Source: Aeromonas jandaei (GTDB lineage Bacteria; Pseudomonadota; Gammaproteobacteria; Enterobacterales; Aeromonadaceae). Taken from it: a DNA stretch of 64,000 nt. Below are positions 18,486 to 27,402 of the stretch, piece by piece. The position numbers and the translations under genes are program-made. The notes beneath the pieces are model-generated. The model saw only the letters and a program-made list of their open reading frames with translations, was not told where the DNA came from and ran no database searches. The stretch lies in assembly GCF_037890695.1 (NCBI RefSeq), contig NZ_CP149571.1:3874001-3938000 (forward strand), written 5' to 3'. Position 1 is the first letter of the stretch. Every line of letters begins with the position of its first letter.

Positions 18486-19142
18486 TCAGCTCTTCAGGCC
18501 GGACAGAAACTCGGCGCGGGTATCGGGCTGGGTCTTGAAGACGCCACCGAGGGAGGTGGTGGTGGTATAGGAGGTAGAATCCATCACCCCGCGCGCCTTG
18601 ACGCAGTAGTGGGTCGCCTTGATGCTGATGGCCACATCCTTGGTGCCAAGCAGGGTCTGCAGTGCCAGCAGGATCTGCTGGGTCAGTCGCTCCTGCACCT
18701 GCGGTCGGCGGGCAAAGAACTGCACGATACGGTTGATTTTGGAGAGCCCGATCACCTTGCCGCGGGGAATGTAGGCCACATGGGCCAGCCCATCGATAGT
18801 GACGAAGTGATGCTCGCAGGTACTGGTGAGACTGATGTCCCGCACCATGATCATCTCGTCCACCTGCATCTTGTTCTCGATCACCGTCACCTTGGGGAAG
18901 GTGGAATAATCGAGGCCGGAGAAGATCTCGTTGACGTACATCTTGGCAATGCGATGCGGCGTTTCGGCCAGACTGTCATCGGCCAGATCGAGCCCCAGCG
19001 TCTCCATGATGGCGCGCATATGGCCTTCGATCTTCTCCCGCTTCTGCTGGCTGTCCAGCTCGTTGGCAACCAGGGGGGTTTCCAGTCCCTGGGCCTCGAG
19101 GGCCGCCCTGACCAGCAAGGCTTCCTGACTCAGTGTTGTCAT
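18486..19142 (-). CDS. folE: GTP cyclohydrolase I
   Basis: A 218-residue enzyme that opens the GTP imidazole ring and forms 7,8-dihydroneopterin triphosphate, the entry to folate synthesis. The zinc and catalytic motifs are clear: [43 protein letters not shown] and [11 protein letters not shown]. The start [17 protein letters not shown] at 19142 is chosen because GGGAGAGAAG precedes it; the upstream in-frame extension is not protein-like. The length agrees with E. coli FolE (222). It is divergent from moeA. Confidence 0.95.
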   Translation of the reverse strand: MTTLSQEALLVRAALEAQGLETPLVANELDSQQKREKIEGHMRAIMETLGLDLADDSLAETPHRIAKMYVNEIFSGLDYSTFPKVTVIENKMQVDEMIMVRDISLTSTCEHHFVTIDGLAHVAYIPRGKVIGLSKINRIVQFFARRPQVQERLTQQILLALQTLLGTKDVAISIKATHYCVKARGVMDSTSYTTTTSLGGVFKTQPDTRAEFLSGLKS

Positions 19143-19369
19143 TCTCTTCTCTCCCATGCTCAGGGACGTCGGGGCCGCCACGCAGGCCACCCCAAGCTTG
19201 ATGATTGTAAGGCGGCATAGTAAACGGCCATTGCCGCCAATATTCAAGTCAACTTGCGTCCGTCATCATACTTTATGACCATAGCCCGACTTTTACCGCC
19301 CCATCCGCTGCCCATCCCCGGCAATTTTTGTGATAATCCCGCCTTCAATCATCACAAGAGGTCATGACG

Positions 19370-20596
19370 ATGGGATTTGATACCAGCGGACTACTGCCGT
19401 TAAGCGATGCCCTGCAAGGAATGCTGGAGCAACTGGCCTGCTGTTGCGACAGCGAGCAACTGCCCCTGCCACAGGCCCTTGGCCGGATCCTTGCCAGCGA
19501 CATCGCCTCTCCCCTCGCCGTGCCCCCGTTCGACAACTCCGCCATGGACGGTTACGCCGTGCGCTTGGCCGATCTCGCCGCCGGCATCCCGCTCATCATG
19601 GCGGGCAAAGCCTTTGCCGGTCAGCCCTATCAGGGCGAATGGCCCGCCGGCCACTGCGTGCGGATCATGACCGGCGCCCCGGTACCCGCAGGCACCGATG
19701 CAGTGGTGATGCAGGAAGAAACGCAGGCCGACGGCGATCGGATCACTTTTCTGGCACAGCCCGAACCTGGACAGAATATCCGCCGCGCCGGCAGCGATAT
19801 CGGCAAGGGCGCCTGTGTGTTGCAAGCTGGCACCCGCCTTACCCCGCGCGAGATGCCGCTGCTGGCCTCCCTTGGCATCGCGACCGTGCCGGTACGCCGA
19901 CCGCTGAAAGTGGCCATCTTCAGCACCGGCGATGAGCTCAAGCCGGTTGGCACCCCGCTGGCCCACGGCGACATCTACGACTCCAACCGCTACGGTGTAC
20001 GGGCCATGCTGGCGCGGCTGGGCTGCGACTGCCTCGACCTTGGCATCATCCCGGACGACCCGGCACAACTGCGCGCCGCCTTTATCCGCGCCGATGAAGA
20101 GGCCGATGTGCTCATCACCACCGGCGGCGTATCAGTGGGTGAAGCGGACTTCACCAAACAGCTGCTGGACGAGCTCGGCGAGATCGGTTTCTGGAAGCTG
20201 GCCATCAAGCCAGGCAAGCCATTTGCCTTCGGCCGCCTGCCCCGCGCCTGGTTCTTCGGCCTGCCGGGCAACCCGGTCTCCGCCATGGTCACCTTCGATC
20301 AGCTGGTGCAACCGGCGCTGGCCAAGCTGGCAGGCCAACGCTTCGAACGCCCGCTTCAGTTGCAGGCCGTCACCACAGAGCCGCTCAAGAAGAGCCCGGG
20401 CCGACTCGACTTCCAGCGCGGCATCCTGAGTCAGGGACCAAACGGTCTCGAGGTACGCAGCACCGGCTCGCAGGACTCCGCCGTGTTCAGCTCCCTGTCA
20501 CGAGCCAACTGCTACATCGTTCTTGAACGGGAGCGGGGCCGCGTCGCGGCAGGCGAGACGGTCACCGTGGAGCCATTCGGGGGATTGCTGCTGTGA
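19370..20596 (+). CDS. moeA: Molybdopterin molybdenumtransferase
   Basis: A 408-residue enzyme that inserts molybdate into MPT-AMP to give active Mo-cofactor. Motifs: [13 protein letters not shown] at the N-terminus, [47 protein letters not shown] and [14 protein letters not shown]. The ATG at 19370 lies eight bases after AGAGG, and its [15 protein letters not shown] matches the E. coli start better than the ATG six bases upstream. The GTG start of moeB overlaps its stop (GTGA), so the two are coupled as in enterobacteria. Confidence 0.95.
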   Translation: MGFDTSGLLPLSDALQGMLEQLACCCDSEQLPLPQALGRILASDIASPLAVPPFDNSAMDGYAVRLADLAAGIPLIMAGKAFAGQPYQGEWPAGHCVRIMTGAPVPAGTDAVVMQEETQADGDRITFLAQPEPGQNIRRAGSDIGKGACVLQAGTRLTPREMPLLASLGIATVPVRRPLKVAIFSTGDELKPVGTPLAHGDIYDSNRYGVRAMLARLGCDCLDLGIIPDDPAQLRAAFIRADEEADVLITTGGVSVGEADFTKQLLDELGEIGFWKLAIKPGKPFAFGRLPRAWFFGLPGNPVSAMVTFDQLVQPALAKLAGQRFERPLQLQAVTTEPLKKSPGRLDFQRGILSQGPNGLEVRSTGSQDSAVFSSLSRANCYIVLERERGRVAAGETVTVEPFGGLLL

Positions 20597-21348
20597 GCGA
20601 AATCCTGAGCGACGCCGAACTGCTGCGCTACAACCGCCAGATCATCCTCAAATCCTTCGACTTCGAGGGGCAGGAGGCACTCAAACAGGCCAAGGTGCTG
20701 GTGATCGGCGCCGGCGGCCTTGGCTGTGCCGCCAGCCAGTATCTGGCCGTGGCCGGAGTAGGCCAGCTCACCTTGGTCGATTTCGACAAAGTGGAGCTCT
20801 CCAACCTGCAGCGGCAGGTGCTGCACACCGATGAGCGCATCGGCCACTACAAGGTGGACTCCGCAGCGCAATCGCTGCGTGCCCTCAATCCCTGGCTTGA
20901 GGTAGAGACCCACGCTACCGCGGCCGATGAGGCGCTGCTCGATACTCTGCTGCCACGGCATCAGCTGGTCTTGGATTGCACCGACAATCTGGCCATTCGC
21001 AACCTGCTCAACCAAAAAGCGCGCCAGCACAGGGTTCCGTTGGTCAGCGGCGCCGCCATCCGGCTGGAGGGTCAGCTCTGCAGCTTCACCTGGCAGGAAG
21101 ATGAACCCTGCTACGCCTGCCTCAGCGCCCTGTTTGGCGAGCAGGCGCTCACCTGCGTCGAAGCCGGGGTACTCGCCCCCGTGGTGGGTCTGGTGGGCAG
21201 CCTGCAAGCGCTCGAAGCCATCAAGATCCTGGCCGACATGGGCAAGAACTACAGCGGCCGCCTGCTGATGATCGACGGCCTTGGCGGCACCTTCCGCGAG
21301 ATGAAGCTGCCCAAGCGCCCCGACTGCCCGGTCTGCGCACATCCGTAA
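20593..21348 (+). CDS. moeB: Molybdopterin-synthase adenylyltransferase
   Basis: A 251-residue E1-like enzyme that adenylates the C-terminal Gly-Gly of MoaD. It has the Rossmann nucleotide loop [16 protein letters not shown], the [13 protein letters not shown] motif with the catalytic Arg/Asn, [13 protein letters not shown], and two zinc pairs CYAC and CPVC. The start is GTG at 20593 overlapping the moeA stop. Its substrate MoaD lies at 27501. Ends at a strong terminator. Confidence 0.95.
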   Translation: MSEILSDAELLRYNRQIILKSFDFEGQEALKQAKVLVIGAGGLGCAASQYLAVAGVGQLTLVDFDKVELSNLQRQVLHTDERIGHYKVDSAAQSLRALNPWLEVETHATAADEALLDTLLPRHQLVLDCTDNLAIRNLLNQKARQHRVPLVSGAAIRLEGQLCSFTWQEDEPCYACLSALFGEQALTCVEAGVLAPVVGLVGSLQALEAIKILADMGKNYSGRLLMIDGLGGTFREMKLPKRPDCPVCAHP

Positions 21349-21393
21349 GCACGGCAACTCATGCATAGCGATGTGCTCAGTTGCAGCCAATAG

Positions 21394-21419
21394 AAAGCCG
21401 ACCCCATGGGTCGGCTTTT
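21394..21419 (+). terminator. moeAB terminator
   Basis: Perfect AAAGCCGACCC/GGGTCGGCTTT stem with a CAT loop and a short T run. The A run on the other side lets it act on the convergent parR-like gene too. Confidence 0.85.
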
Positions 21420-21444
21420 GCATTGTTTTTTACGTCAAGTGCCG

Positions 21445-22260
21445 TCAGAAAATACCCTTGGCCTTGACTCGTTTGATGTTGGCTACTTGAGCCGACAGAT
21501 CTTCCACTATGGGCTCAGCCTCAGCGCCATCACTCCCCTGTCGCACTGGCGCACTGGCCAGCCGCTGGATCAATCTGTGCTGCTCGCGGATCAGACGCGA
21601 TTGCTCTTCCAGCTGACGAGACAGCAACTGGATACTGCTCTGCAGCGGCGCCAGATCCTGCTCACCCGCAGTTGATGGCAACTTGCCCGCAATCGCTTCA
21701 GCCAGTTGATCATGATCGAGGGGGGTTGGCAGACCTTGCCTCAGCTCATCCCACAGCTCGGTAGGCTGCTGCTCGCCAAGGCGGCTCACTATCTCCTCCA
21801 CCAACTGGTCGGAAGAGGGTGCTCCTCCCTGCTGGCCAAGACGACTCACGATCTCGTCAGCCAGCGAACCGTTATCTGCCTGCTCCAGCCGCGGGGCCAG
21901 TCGCGCCACTATCTCCTCAACCATGGCATCCGTAGCGGGGCGTTCGTTGCCCTCCCCGCCCAGATGGAAGCCACAACTGGCAAAGGCATGGCGCAGGGTG
22001 GTCATGCTCACCTGCTCCGGCCCCAGTGCATTGGCAATTGCCTTGCAGAGGTTGGGCGCCAACACATACATGAACATGCCCGAAAGATAGATATCCTTGT
22101 GGAAACGGCTCTTGGAGAAGTCGAACTCCTCGCTGCCATCCTGGATCTTGCGCGCCCGCTGATACCAGTTCTGCAACACCCCGACCGCATAGCGATCAGA
22201 CTCCAGCGCCCCCGGATCCATATAGATGGAGAAGGACATGCGCTTGAGTTGACTACTCAT
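21445..22260 (-). CDS. ParR-like partner of a chromosomal ParM, with tandem repeats
   Basis: A 271-residue protein (ATG at 22260) starting inside the last codons of the parM-like gene. Its N-terminal 75 residues (LKRMSFSIYMDPGALESDRYAV, then KSRFHKDIYLSGMFMYVL) follow the ribbon-helix-helix pattern of plasmid R1 ParR: a beta-strand, two helices and a DRY/RFH spacing. Residues about 114-173 are three tandem 20-residue repeats around (V/A)(E/D)EIV(A/S)RL. A long coiled coil follows (about 205-240), then a basic tail IKRVKAKGIF. R1 ParR is only about 117 residues, so the C-terminal half is extra. A centromere-binding adaptor role is inferred from position and fold pattern. Confidence 0.6.
   Translation of the reverse strand: MSSQLKRMSFSIYMDPGALESDRYAVGVLQNWYQRARKIQDGSEEFDFSKSRFHKDIYLSGMFMYVLAPNLCKAIANALGPEQVSMTTLRHAFASCGFHLGGEGNERPATDAMVEEIVARLAPRLEQADNGSLADEIVSRLGQQGGAPSSDQLVEEIVSRLGEQQPTELWDELRQGLPTPLDHDQLAEAIAGKLPSTAGEQDLAPLQSSIQLLSRQLEEQSRLIREQHRLIQRLASAPVRQGSDGAEAEPIVEDLSAQVANIKRVKAKGIF
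21748..21927 (-). repeat. Three 60-nt tandem repeats inside the parR-like gene
   Basis: The repeat unit encodes 20 residues with a conserved EEIVSRLG-type core. The three cores are spaced exactly 60 nt apart and are similar at DNA level too (GAGATAGTG, GAGATCGTG, GAGATAGTG). Edges of the repeat array are approximate. Confidence 0.7.
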
Positions 22261-23296
22261 CGCCAACCTCGGCCATCACGGGCGCTTCGCGATAGACCTC
22301 ATCCTCTTCGGTGGTGTAGAGGCAGATCTCGCGGGCCAGTGCGGACTGAGCATCATCCAGCAGCTCGACTCTGTCACCCAGGGTCGGGTAGGCCGCTTTG
22401 ATGGCATCGTGGATGAGGGAAGCACCACCGCCGACCAGATAGACGCGGTTCGGGTTCTTGGCAAACTTCTTCGCTTCATGGGCAACCTGGGAGCCCAGTT
22501 CGTCGATCTTGTTCTGCATCTTCTCGAGGATGCGCGGGATCTGGCTCTCGTCATTGACCACCTCGCGCACGAAACTCATATCGTGACGACGCTTGATGAA
22601 CTCGTTGGCCACCAGATAGCTCGAATCGCTGTCTGCTGCCGCCAGCGCCTTGCGGGTCGCATCGGTCACCATGGAAACGCCGATTTCGTTGTTGCCGTAG
22701 ACATCGGAGACATCGTCAAACTCGCCAACGATGATCCCCATGTCCAGGGTGGTGCCACCGCAGTCGATCACCAGCGTCTTGGTAAATTCGTTGCAGCCCG
22801 AACCGACCAGACGGGAGAGCGCAGCTGGCAGGCTCTCCGGCATCACTTCCACACTGACGATGTTGAACAGCTCGCCCTTGTTGAGGGTGATGGCACGCAT
22901 CAGGTTGCGACGCTTCTTCTCGATCTTCTCTTCGTTACGCTGGCAGTCATCCGGGTGATAGAACTCGGTGATGGGCAGGGTCACGGTAATGGCCACGTCA
23001 CAGGGAGTTACGCCGGTTTGCAGCAGGGCATGATGCACGGAGAGCAGGTTGAGATCGTCATACTGGTACTCAACATGAGTGGTCGCCAGCGATTTGTCCG
23101 ATGTCGCATCATAGGTGTACTTGGTATTGCCTATCTCGTAGTTGTAGATCTTCTTGTCTTTGCGCAATGCGGCGCTCTTCCAGTCCTTGCGAAAAGAGTT
23201 GGGAGAGATGATGGTCTTGAGCACCTTGTTCTCAATCCAGCTCACCTTGACGTTGGTCGAGCCATCATCGATGGCCATTTTCATTACTTCAGACAT
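22253..23296 (-). CDS. parM: ParM/StbA-type actin-like ATPase (chromosomal)
   Basis: A 347-residue actin-fold ATPase strikingly like plasmid R1 ParM. Shared landmarks in order: IDDGSTNVKVSW (phosphate 1), SPNSFRKDWK, YQYDDLNLLSVHHALL, TLPITEFY, EVMPESLPAAL, IDCGGTTLDMG (phosphate 2), NNEIGVSMVT and YLVGGGASLIHDAIK (adenosine). In R1 such filaments push plasmid copies apart through ParR and parC. Here it sits in the chromosome between moeAB and the moa/mod genes, with no plasmid replication genes nearby. The ribosome-binding site is weak (AGGTG); an ATG at 23284 (MKMAIDDGST) is an alternative start closer to the R1 protein. It overlaps the downstream parR-like gene by 8 bp. Confidence 0.88.
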   Translation of the reverse strand: MSEVMKMAIDDGSTNVKVSWIENKVLKTIISPNSFRKDWKSAALRKDKKIYNYEIGNTKYTYDATSDKSLATTHVEYQYDDLNLLSVHHALLQTGVTPCDVAITVTLPITEFYHPDDCQRNEEKIEKKRRNLMRAITLNKGELFNIVSVEVMPESLPAALSRLVGSGCNEFTKTLVIDCGGTTLDMGIIVGEFDDVSDVYGNNEIGVSMVTDATRKALAAADSDSSYLVANEFIKRRHDMSFVREVVNDESQIPRILEKMQNKIDELGSQVAHEAKKFAKNPNRVYLVGGGASLIHDAIKAAYPTLGDRVELLDDAQSALAREICLYTTEEDEVYREAPVMAEVGDE

Positions 23297-23326
23297 GGGG
23301 GAAGCACCTGTTGATAGAGCAAAATT

Positions 23327-23370
23327 GGTCCGATTGCCTTGCCAACTGCCACTGGCAAGGCGATCGGACC
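23327..23370. repeat. 44-bp inverted repeat upstream of the parM-like gene
   Basis: Two 18-bp arms, GGTCCGATTGCCTTGCCA (23327-23344) and its near-perfect complement (23353-23370), with one mismatch and an 8-bp spacer. It lies 31 bp upstream of parM. It could be an operator or centromere-like site, or a large terminator for the hydrolase gene upstream (minus strand, followed by AATTTT). Both readings fit. Confidence 0.7.
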
Positions 23371-23401
23371 ACTACATACACGGAGTTAAAAGGCGACAAG
23401 T

Positions 23402-24178
23402 TTAATGAGTTTCTAAAATCCGGTGAAGCAAATGATTGAAACCGGAGGGGTCTTCCGCTGGCCAGGCGTGGTGACCCTCGGGAGTGTGGATGGTGGCGTT
23501 GGGCAGGGAGGCGAACTGTTCCACCCGTTTGGCGAGCGGCAGATAGTCGTGACTGGTCGAGATGATGGCCACCGGCTGCCAGATGTTGCCGAGCTGGGCG
23601 CGTACCGACCAGCCGGGCAGCGCCTCCAGCAGCGCCTTGTAGGTTTTCTTTTTATTGCGCACGAAACGCAGCCGGAAGGTGTGGCGCACCTGAGCCAGCT
23701 CCGGGCCGGGAAAGAGCTCGCGCCCCAGCCACCAGGCGAGCGGACGCATGCCAAACCAGCGCAGCCACTTGAGGCGCTGGGCAAGCCGCTCCTGCTCTTT
23801 GGGGGTCTCCAGCAGAAATTCGCTAAAGCCGTTGACCAGCACCAGCCCCTGCACCTTGTGGGGTAGTTGCAGCGCCAGCTCCAGCGCCACCATGGCGCCC
23901 AAAGATAGCCCAACCACCCAGGCGGGGCCGGACTGCTCATCAAGCCAGCGCACTACATCTGCCGCCAGAGTGGCCACGTCAAACGGCCCCTCCTGCATGC
24001 TCTGGCCGTGGCCACGCAGGTCGAGCGCCACCACCCGGTAGTGCTCGGAAAAATGCTCTATCTGTGCCTGCCAGTCGAGGCTGGAGGAACCCAGCCCATG
24101 CAGCAGCAACAACAAAGGGCCCTCCCCCGCACTGCGCAGGGCAAGACCATTGGATTTCATCACCTGATTGCGGCGCAT
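23402..24178 (-). CDS. Alpha/beta hydrolase
   Basis: A 258-residue hydrolase fold. LLLLHGLGSSSLDW forms the oxyanion region, DLRGHGQS is a family landmark, the nucleophile is Ser92 in GLSLG, and the late histidine lies in EGHHAWPAED near residue 238. A cap region with a basic RLRFVRNKKKTYK helix follows. The sequence is in the BioH/MhpC/YbfF-like group; the substrate is unknown. It lies between modC and parM on the same strand, separated by 70-100 bp from each, so it may be monocistronic. Confidence 0.85.
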   Translation of the reverse strand: MRRNQVMKSNGLALRSAGEGPLLLLLHGLGSSSLDWQAQIEHFSEHYRVVALDLRGHGQSMQEGPFDVATLAADVVRWLDEQSGPAWVVGLSLGAMVALELALQLPHKVQGLVLVNGFSEFLLETPKEQERLAQRLKWLRWFGMRPLAWWLGRELFPGPELAQVRHTFRLRFVRNKKKTYKALLEALPGWSVRAQLGNIWQPVAIISTSHDYLPLAKRVEQFASLPNATIHTPEGHHAWPAEDPSGFNHLLHRILETH

Positions 24179-24254
24179 CAGTTCATTGCCTCTCGACTCA
24201 TCCGCTGAACCATCCTGTTCATCGTTTTTTATGCTTCAACCAGATATATCCCGC

Positions 24255-25331
24255 TCAGCCCTCGCTGACCAGACTCACCGCCTTGATGTAGGCGTAGATC
24301 TGCTGGTTCGGGGCGAGTGCCAGCCGTCTGGCGGAGCGGCTGGTGATCCGGGCCAGCAGTATCTGCTGACCCAGCGCCAACTGCAACAGGGTCTGGCCGG
24401 GTCGGGCCTCGCGCTCGGCCAGCAATCGGGTGGTGAGGCAGTTGGAGAGGCTGGAGTGCTCGATGGGGGACGTGGCGATCACCACGTCCCGCCCGGCCAC
24501 CTTGATCTGCAGGGGCCCTCCCTCGTCCGGCACATGAGTCATGGTGACCCGCAATTGTTGCTCACCAAGCTGCAGAGTCGCCATCTGCTCGTCGTTATCG
24601 TAGTGAGAGAGGGTCGCCGTCAGCATCACCCCGGCATCGTCGCGACTGGCAAGCGAGAGGTCGGTGCGAGCGAAAATCTCGCTCGGCCTGCCTTGCGCCT
24701 CCACCCGGCCATCCGCCAGCAACACCAGCTGATCGCAGAGCAGGCTCACCTCCTCCATGGCGTGGCTGACGAAGATCATCGGAATGCCGCTCTCCTGCTG
24801 CAAGCCCTTGAGCACGTGGGCCTGATGGATGCGGCTGCGTCTGTCCAGCGCGGAAAAAGGTTCATCCAGCAGCAGCAGATCGGGCTCGGCAAGCAGAGCC
24901 CGGGCCAGCGCCACCCGCTGGCGCTGACCACCGGAAAGACCGTGGGCTGGCTGGGCCAGCAGTTCGGCAAAACCGAGCCGAGTCGCCAGCGCCTCAGGCT
25001 GCCAGCGTCCTCGCCCCTTGCGGGCTGCCAGCTGCAGGTTGCCGAGCACGCTCAGATGGGGGAAGAGGCGCGAATCCTGAAACACCAGACCGATGCGGCG
25101 TGCCTCGGGCTGCAGAGCGTTCAACCCCCTGCCCTGCCAGTTCAAGGTGTCGCCTAGTGCTCGATCCAGCCCGGCGATAATGCGCAGCAAGCTGCTCTTG
25201 CCGCAGCCAGAGGGGCCGAACAGAGCGAGGATGCCCCCAAGCTCCAGCGCCAGCTCGCAATCGAGAGTAAAGGCGCCGAACTTGCGCTGCACCTTGAGTT
25301 GCAGCGGGTGTGCCGTGAGGATTTCACTCAT
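24255..25331 (-). CDS. modC: Molybdate ABC transporter, ATP-binding protein
   Basis: A 358-residue ATPase energising molybdate uptake. Walker A GPSGCGKSS near residue 38, signature LSGGQRQRVALARAL, Walker B LLLLDEPFSAL, and the switch histidine in FVSHAMEE. The C-terminal 130 residues are a TOBE/Mop molybdate-binding domain (FARTDLSLASRDDAG, VKVAGRDVVIA), which separates ModC from other importers. Its ATG overlaps the modB stop (ATGA). Confidence 0.95.
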   Translation of the reverse strand: MSEILTAHPLQLKVQRKFGAFTLDCELALELGGILALFGPSGCGKSSLLRIIAGLDRALGDTLNWQGRGLNALQPEARRIGLVFQDSRLFPHLSVLGNLQLAARKGRGRWQPEALATRLGFAELLAQPAHGLSGGQRQRVALARALLAEPDLLLLDEPFSALDRRSRIHQAHVLKGLQQESGIPMIFVSHAMEEVSLLCDQLVLLADGRVEAQGRPSEIFARTDLSLASRDDAGVMLTATLSHYDNDEQMATLQLGEQQLRVTMTHVPDEGGPLQIKVAGRDVVIATSPIEHSSLSNCLTTRLLAEREARPGQTLLQLALGQQILLARITSRSARRLALAPNQQIYAYIKAVSLVSEG

Positions 25332-26008
25332 CCGAACAGCCTCCGTTGCCGACGTTGCAGCACGCCGTACACCAGCACCAGCATCACCAGCGAGAAGCCC
25401 ATCAGGCCGCCCGCCAGAATATGGGCATTTTGGTAATCCATCGCCTCCACATGATCAAACAGGGCGATGGAGAGTACCTGGGTTTCGCCCGGGATGTTGC
25501 CGCCAATCATCAGCACCACCCCGAACTCCCCCAGGGTGTGGGCAAAGCCGAGCGCCGCCGCCATCACAAAGCTGGGCAGCGTCATCGGCAAGATGATGTG
25601 AAAGAAGCGCTCAACCGGGCCGAACCCCAGGGTGGCGGCGGCCTCAAGCTCCTTGTTGCCCATGTTGACAAAGGCGGAGGTGAGCGGCTGCACCACGAAG
25701 GGAAGCGAATAGAGGATGGAGGCAAGCAGCAGGCCGGTAAAACTGAACGCGAGCGGCGCCCCGAAGGTATCGCGCCACCAGGCACCCAAGCCATAGGAGG
25801 GGGAGAAGGCCAGCAACAGATAGAAACCGAGCACCGTTGGCGGCAGCACCAGCGGCAGGGCAACCAGGGCCTCCACCACGGGTCTGAGCCGATGCTGGCT
25901 GCGCGACAACCACCAGGCCAGCGGCGGCGAAAGCAGCAACAGGATGACGGTGGTGCTGGCTGCCAGCTTCAGGGTGAGCCAGACCGCCAGCAGATCCCCT
26001 TCACTCAT
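25328..26008 (-). CDS. modB: Molybdate ABC transporter, permease
   Basis: A 226-residue inner-membrane permease with about five membrane helices. The cytoplasmic EAA loop, EAAATLGFGPVERFFHIILP, is where ModC docks, and the following GFAHTLGEFGVVLMIGGNIPG is the ModB/CysT family signature. GGAAGG precedes the ATG. It is coupled to modC by overlap and lies 104 bp after modA. Confidence 0.95.
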   Translation of the reverse strand: MSEGDLLAVWLTLKLAASTTVILLLLSPPLAWWLSRSQHRLRPVVEALVALPLVLPPTVLGFYLLLAFSPSYGLGAWWRDTFGAPLAFSFTGLLLASILYSLPFVVQPLTSAFVNMGNKELEAAATLGFGPVERFFHIILPMTLPSFVMAAALGFAHTLGEFGVVLMIGGNIPGETQVLSIALFDHVEAMDYQNAHILAGGLMGFSLVMLVLVYGVLQRRQRRLFG

Positions 26009-26112
26009 CGCCTTCCTCCCGGGTAGATGCCGACAACCATGGAGAGTATGTCTTCATCGCACAGGCGGGCCGACCCGAAGGCCAGCCCGCCGTTAGCAGA
26101 TCTGCCATGCCA

Positions 26113-26841
26113 TCACTGCGGCAGTGCATAGCCCGCAGCCTTGATCTGTGCCTGACCGGGCCTCTTGAGCCAGGCAACCAGCGCCTCGACCGCGGCCCCT
26201 CTCTTCAATACCAGCCCCTGCTGTTCGATGGGGGGATAGAGGTCAGCCGGTACGGCCCAGGCTTCGCCGGTCTTGCCCGCTTCCACCAGGTTTGCCCAAG
26301 CGACGAAGCCCAGCTCGGCGTTGCCGGTGTCGACGAACTGCCAGGTCTGGCCGATGTTGGTGCCGGTCAGCAGACGGTACTGCTTGGGATCGATTTTGAG
26401 ATGGTCGAGGGCCGCCATGGCAGCTGTGCCGTAGGGAGCTGTTTTCGGGTTGGCGATGGCAAGGTTGCCCTTCCAATTGCGCAGAGTTGCCTCATCAGGA
26501 GCAGGCCCTCCCTTCCTCCATAGCCCCAGCTGTCCGATGGCATAGGTGAAGCGCTCGCTCCCCTTGCCCTCCTGCTCCAGCTTCTGCGGGGTTTTCACAT
26601 CGGCGGAGAGGAAGAGATCGAACGGAGCGCCATGGCTGATCTGGGTGTAGAGCACCCCGGTCGCGGCGGAGGAGATGGCCAGGGTGTGGCCGGTCTTGGC
26701 GGTGAACTCCTTGCCGATGCGCTCTATGGTGCCCTTGAAGTTGGCGGCCACGGCCACCTTGACCTCGTCGGCCTGCACGGCACCGGCGTGCAGCGCACTG
26801 GCGCAGATCCCGGCGATGACTACGGATAACAGCGGTTTCAT
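26113..26841 (-). CDS. modA: Molybdate-binding periplasmic protein
   Basis: A 242-residue periplasmic binding protein for molybdate/tungstate. The signal peptide covers residues 1-24 (cleavage after VQA). Motifs VAVAANFKGTIERIGKEF, SSAATGVLYTQISHGAPFDLFLSAD and NPKTAPYGTAAMAAL line the oxyanion site in ModA proteins. It starts 85 bp downstream of moaE on the same strand, so modABC may be transcribed with moaBCDE. I could not find a clear ModE palindrome in the gap. Confidence 0.93.
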   Translation of the reverse strand: MKPLLSVVIAGICASALHAGAVQADEVKVAVAANFKGTIERIGKEFTAKTGHTLAISSAATGVLYTQISHGAPFDLFLSADVKTPQKLEQEGKGSERFTYAIGQLGLWRKGGPAPDEATLRNWKGNLAIANPKTAPYGTAAMAALDHLKIDPKQYRLLTGTNIGQTWQFVDTGNAELGFVAWANLVEAGKTGEAWAVPADLYPPIEQQGLVLKRGAAVEALVAWLKRPGQAQIKAAGYALPQ

Positions 26842-26926
26842 TCCTTTACCTCCTGACCGGGGCAGCTTTTGTTACTCCCCGAAACAGGGGCCACGGCTCC
26901 CGATGAACCTGCGCCCCTCAAACAGA

Positions 26927-27400
26927 TCAAGCTTGCCAGCGGGCGGCGGCAGTGTTGTCGCTCTCCTTGGCCTCGACCCAGCGTTGTACCCCTTCGGCGG
27001 TCAGCTCTTTTTTCCAGAACGGCGCCCGGGTTTTCAAGAAATCCATGATGAAGTGGCAGGCCTCGAAGGCCGCTTCGCGGTGAGCACTGCTCACCACTAC
27101 CAGCACGATCTGATCGCCGAGCAGCAGCTCGCCAATGCGGTGAATCAGGGTGCACTCCTGCAACGGCCAGCGCTCACGCGCCTCCTGCACGATGGCAGCC
27201 AGCGCCTTCTCGGTCATGCCGGGGTAGTGCTCGAGGGCCAGCCCCTTCACGTGCTCCCCCTGATTGAAGTCGCGCACCTTGCCGACAAAGCTGACCACGG
27301 CGCCGGTGTCCTGCCGGTTGGCAAGGCGAGCATATTCGTCGGCCAGCGAGAAATCCTCCCGCTGTACCAGAATGCGATCGGTCATGGTTGCGTTGCTCAT
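26927..27400 (-). CDS. moaE: Molybdopterin synthase catalytic subunit
   Basis: A 157-residue large subunit that receives sulfur from the MoaD thiocarboxylate and makes molybdopterin from cPMP. Typical segments: GAVVSFVGKVRDFNQG, LEHYPGMTEKAL, HRIGELLLGDQIVLVVV, SSAHREAAFEACHFIMD and the catalytic lysines in KTRAPFWKKEL. GGAGG six bases before the ATG fixes the start; that GGAGG is itself the end of the moaD-like remnant just upstream. Confidence 0.95.
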   Translation of the reverse strand: MSNATMTDRILVQREDFSLADEYARLANRQDTGAVVSFVGKVRDFNQGEHVKGLALEHYPGMTEKALAAIVQEARERWPLQECTLIHRIGELLLGDQIVLVVVSSAHREAAFEACHFIMDFLKTRAPFWKKELTAEGVQRWVEAKESDNTAAARWQA

Positions 27401-27402
27401 CC

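Noticed and set aside
18353..18570. Short plus-strand frames (17 and 55 codons) before and into folE
   Set aside because: The longer one runs antisense through the folE terminator and coding end; no supporting context.
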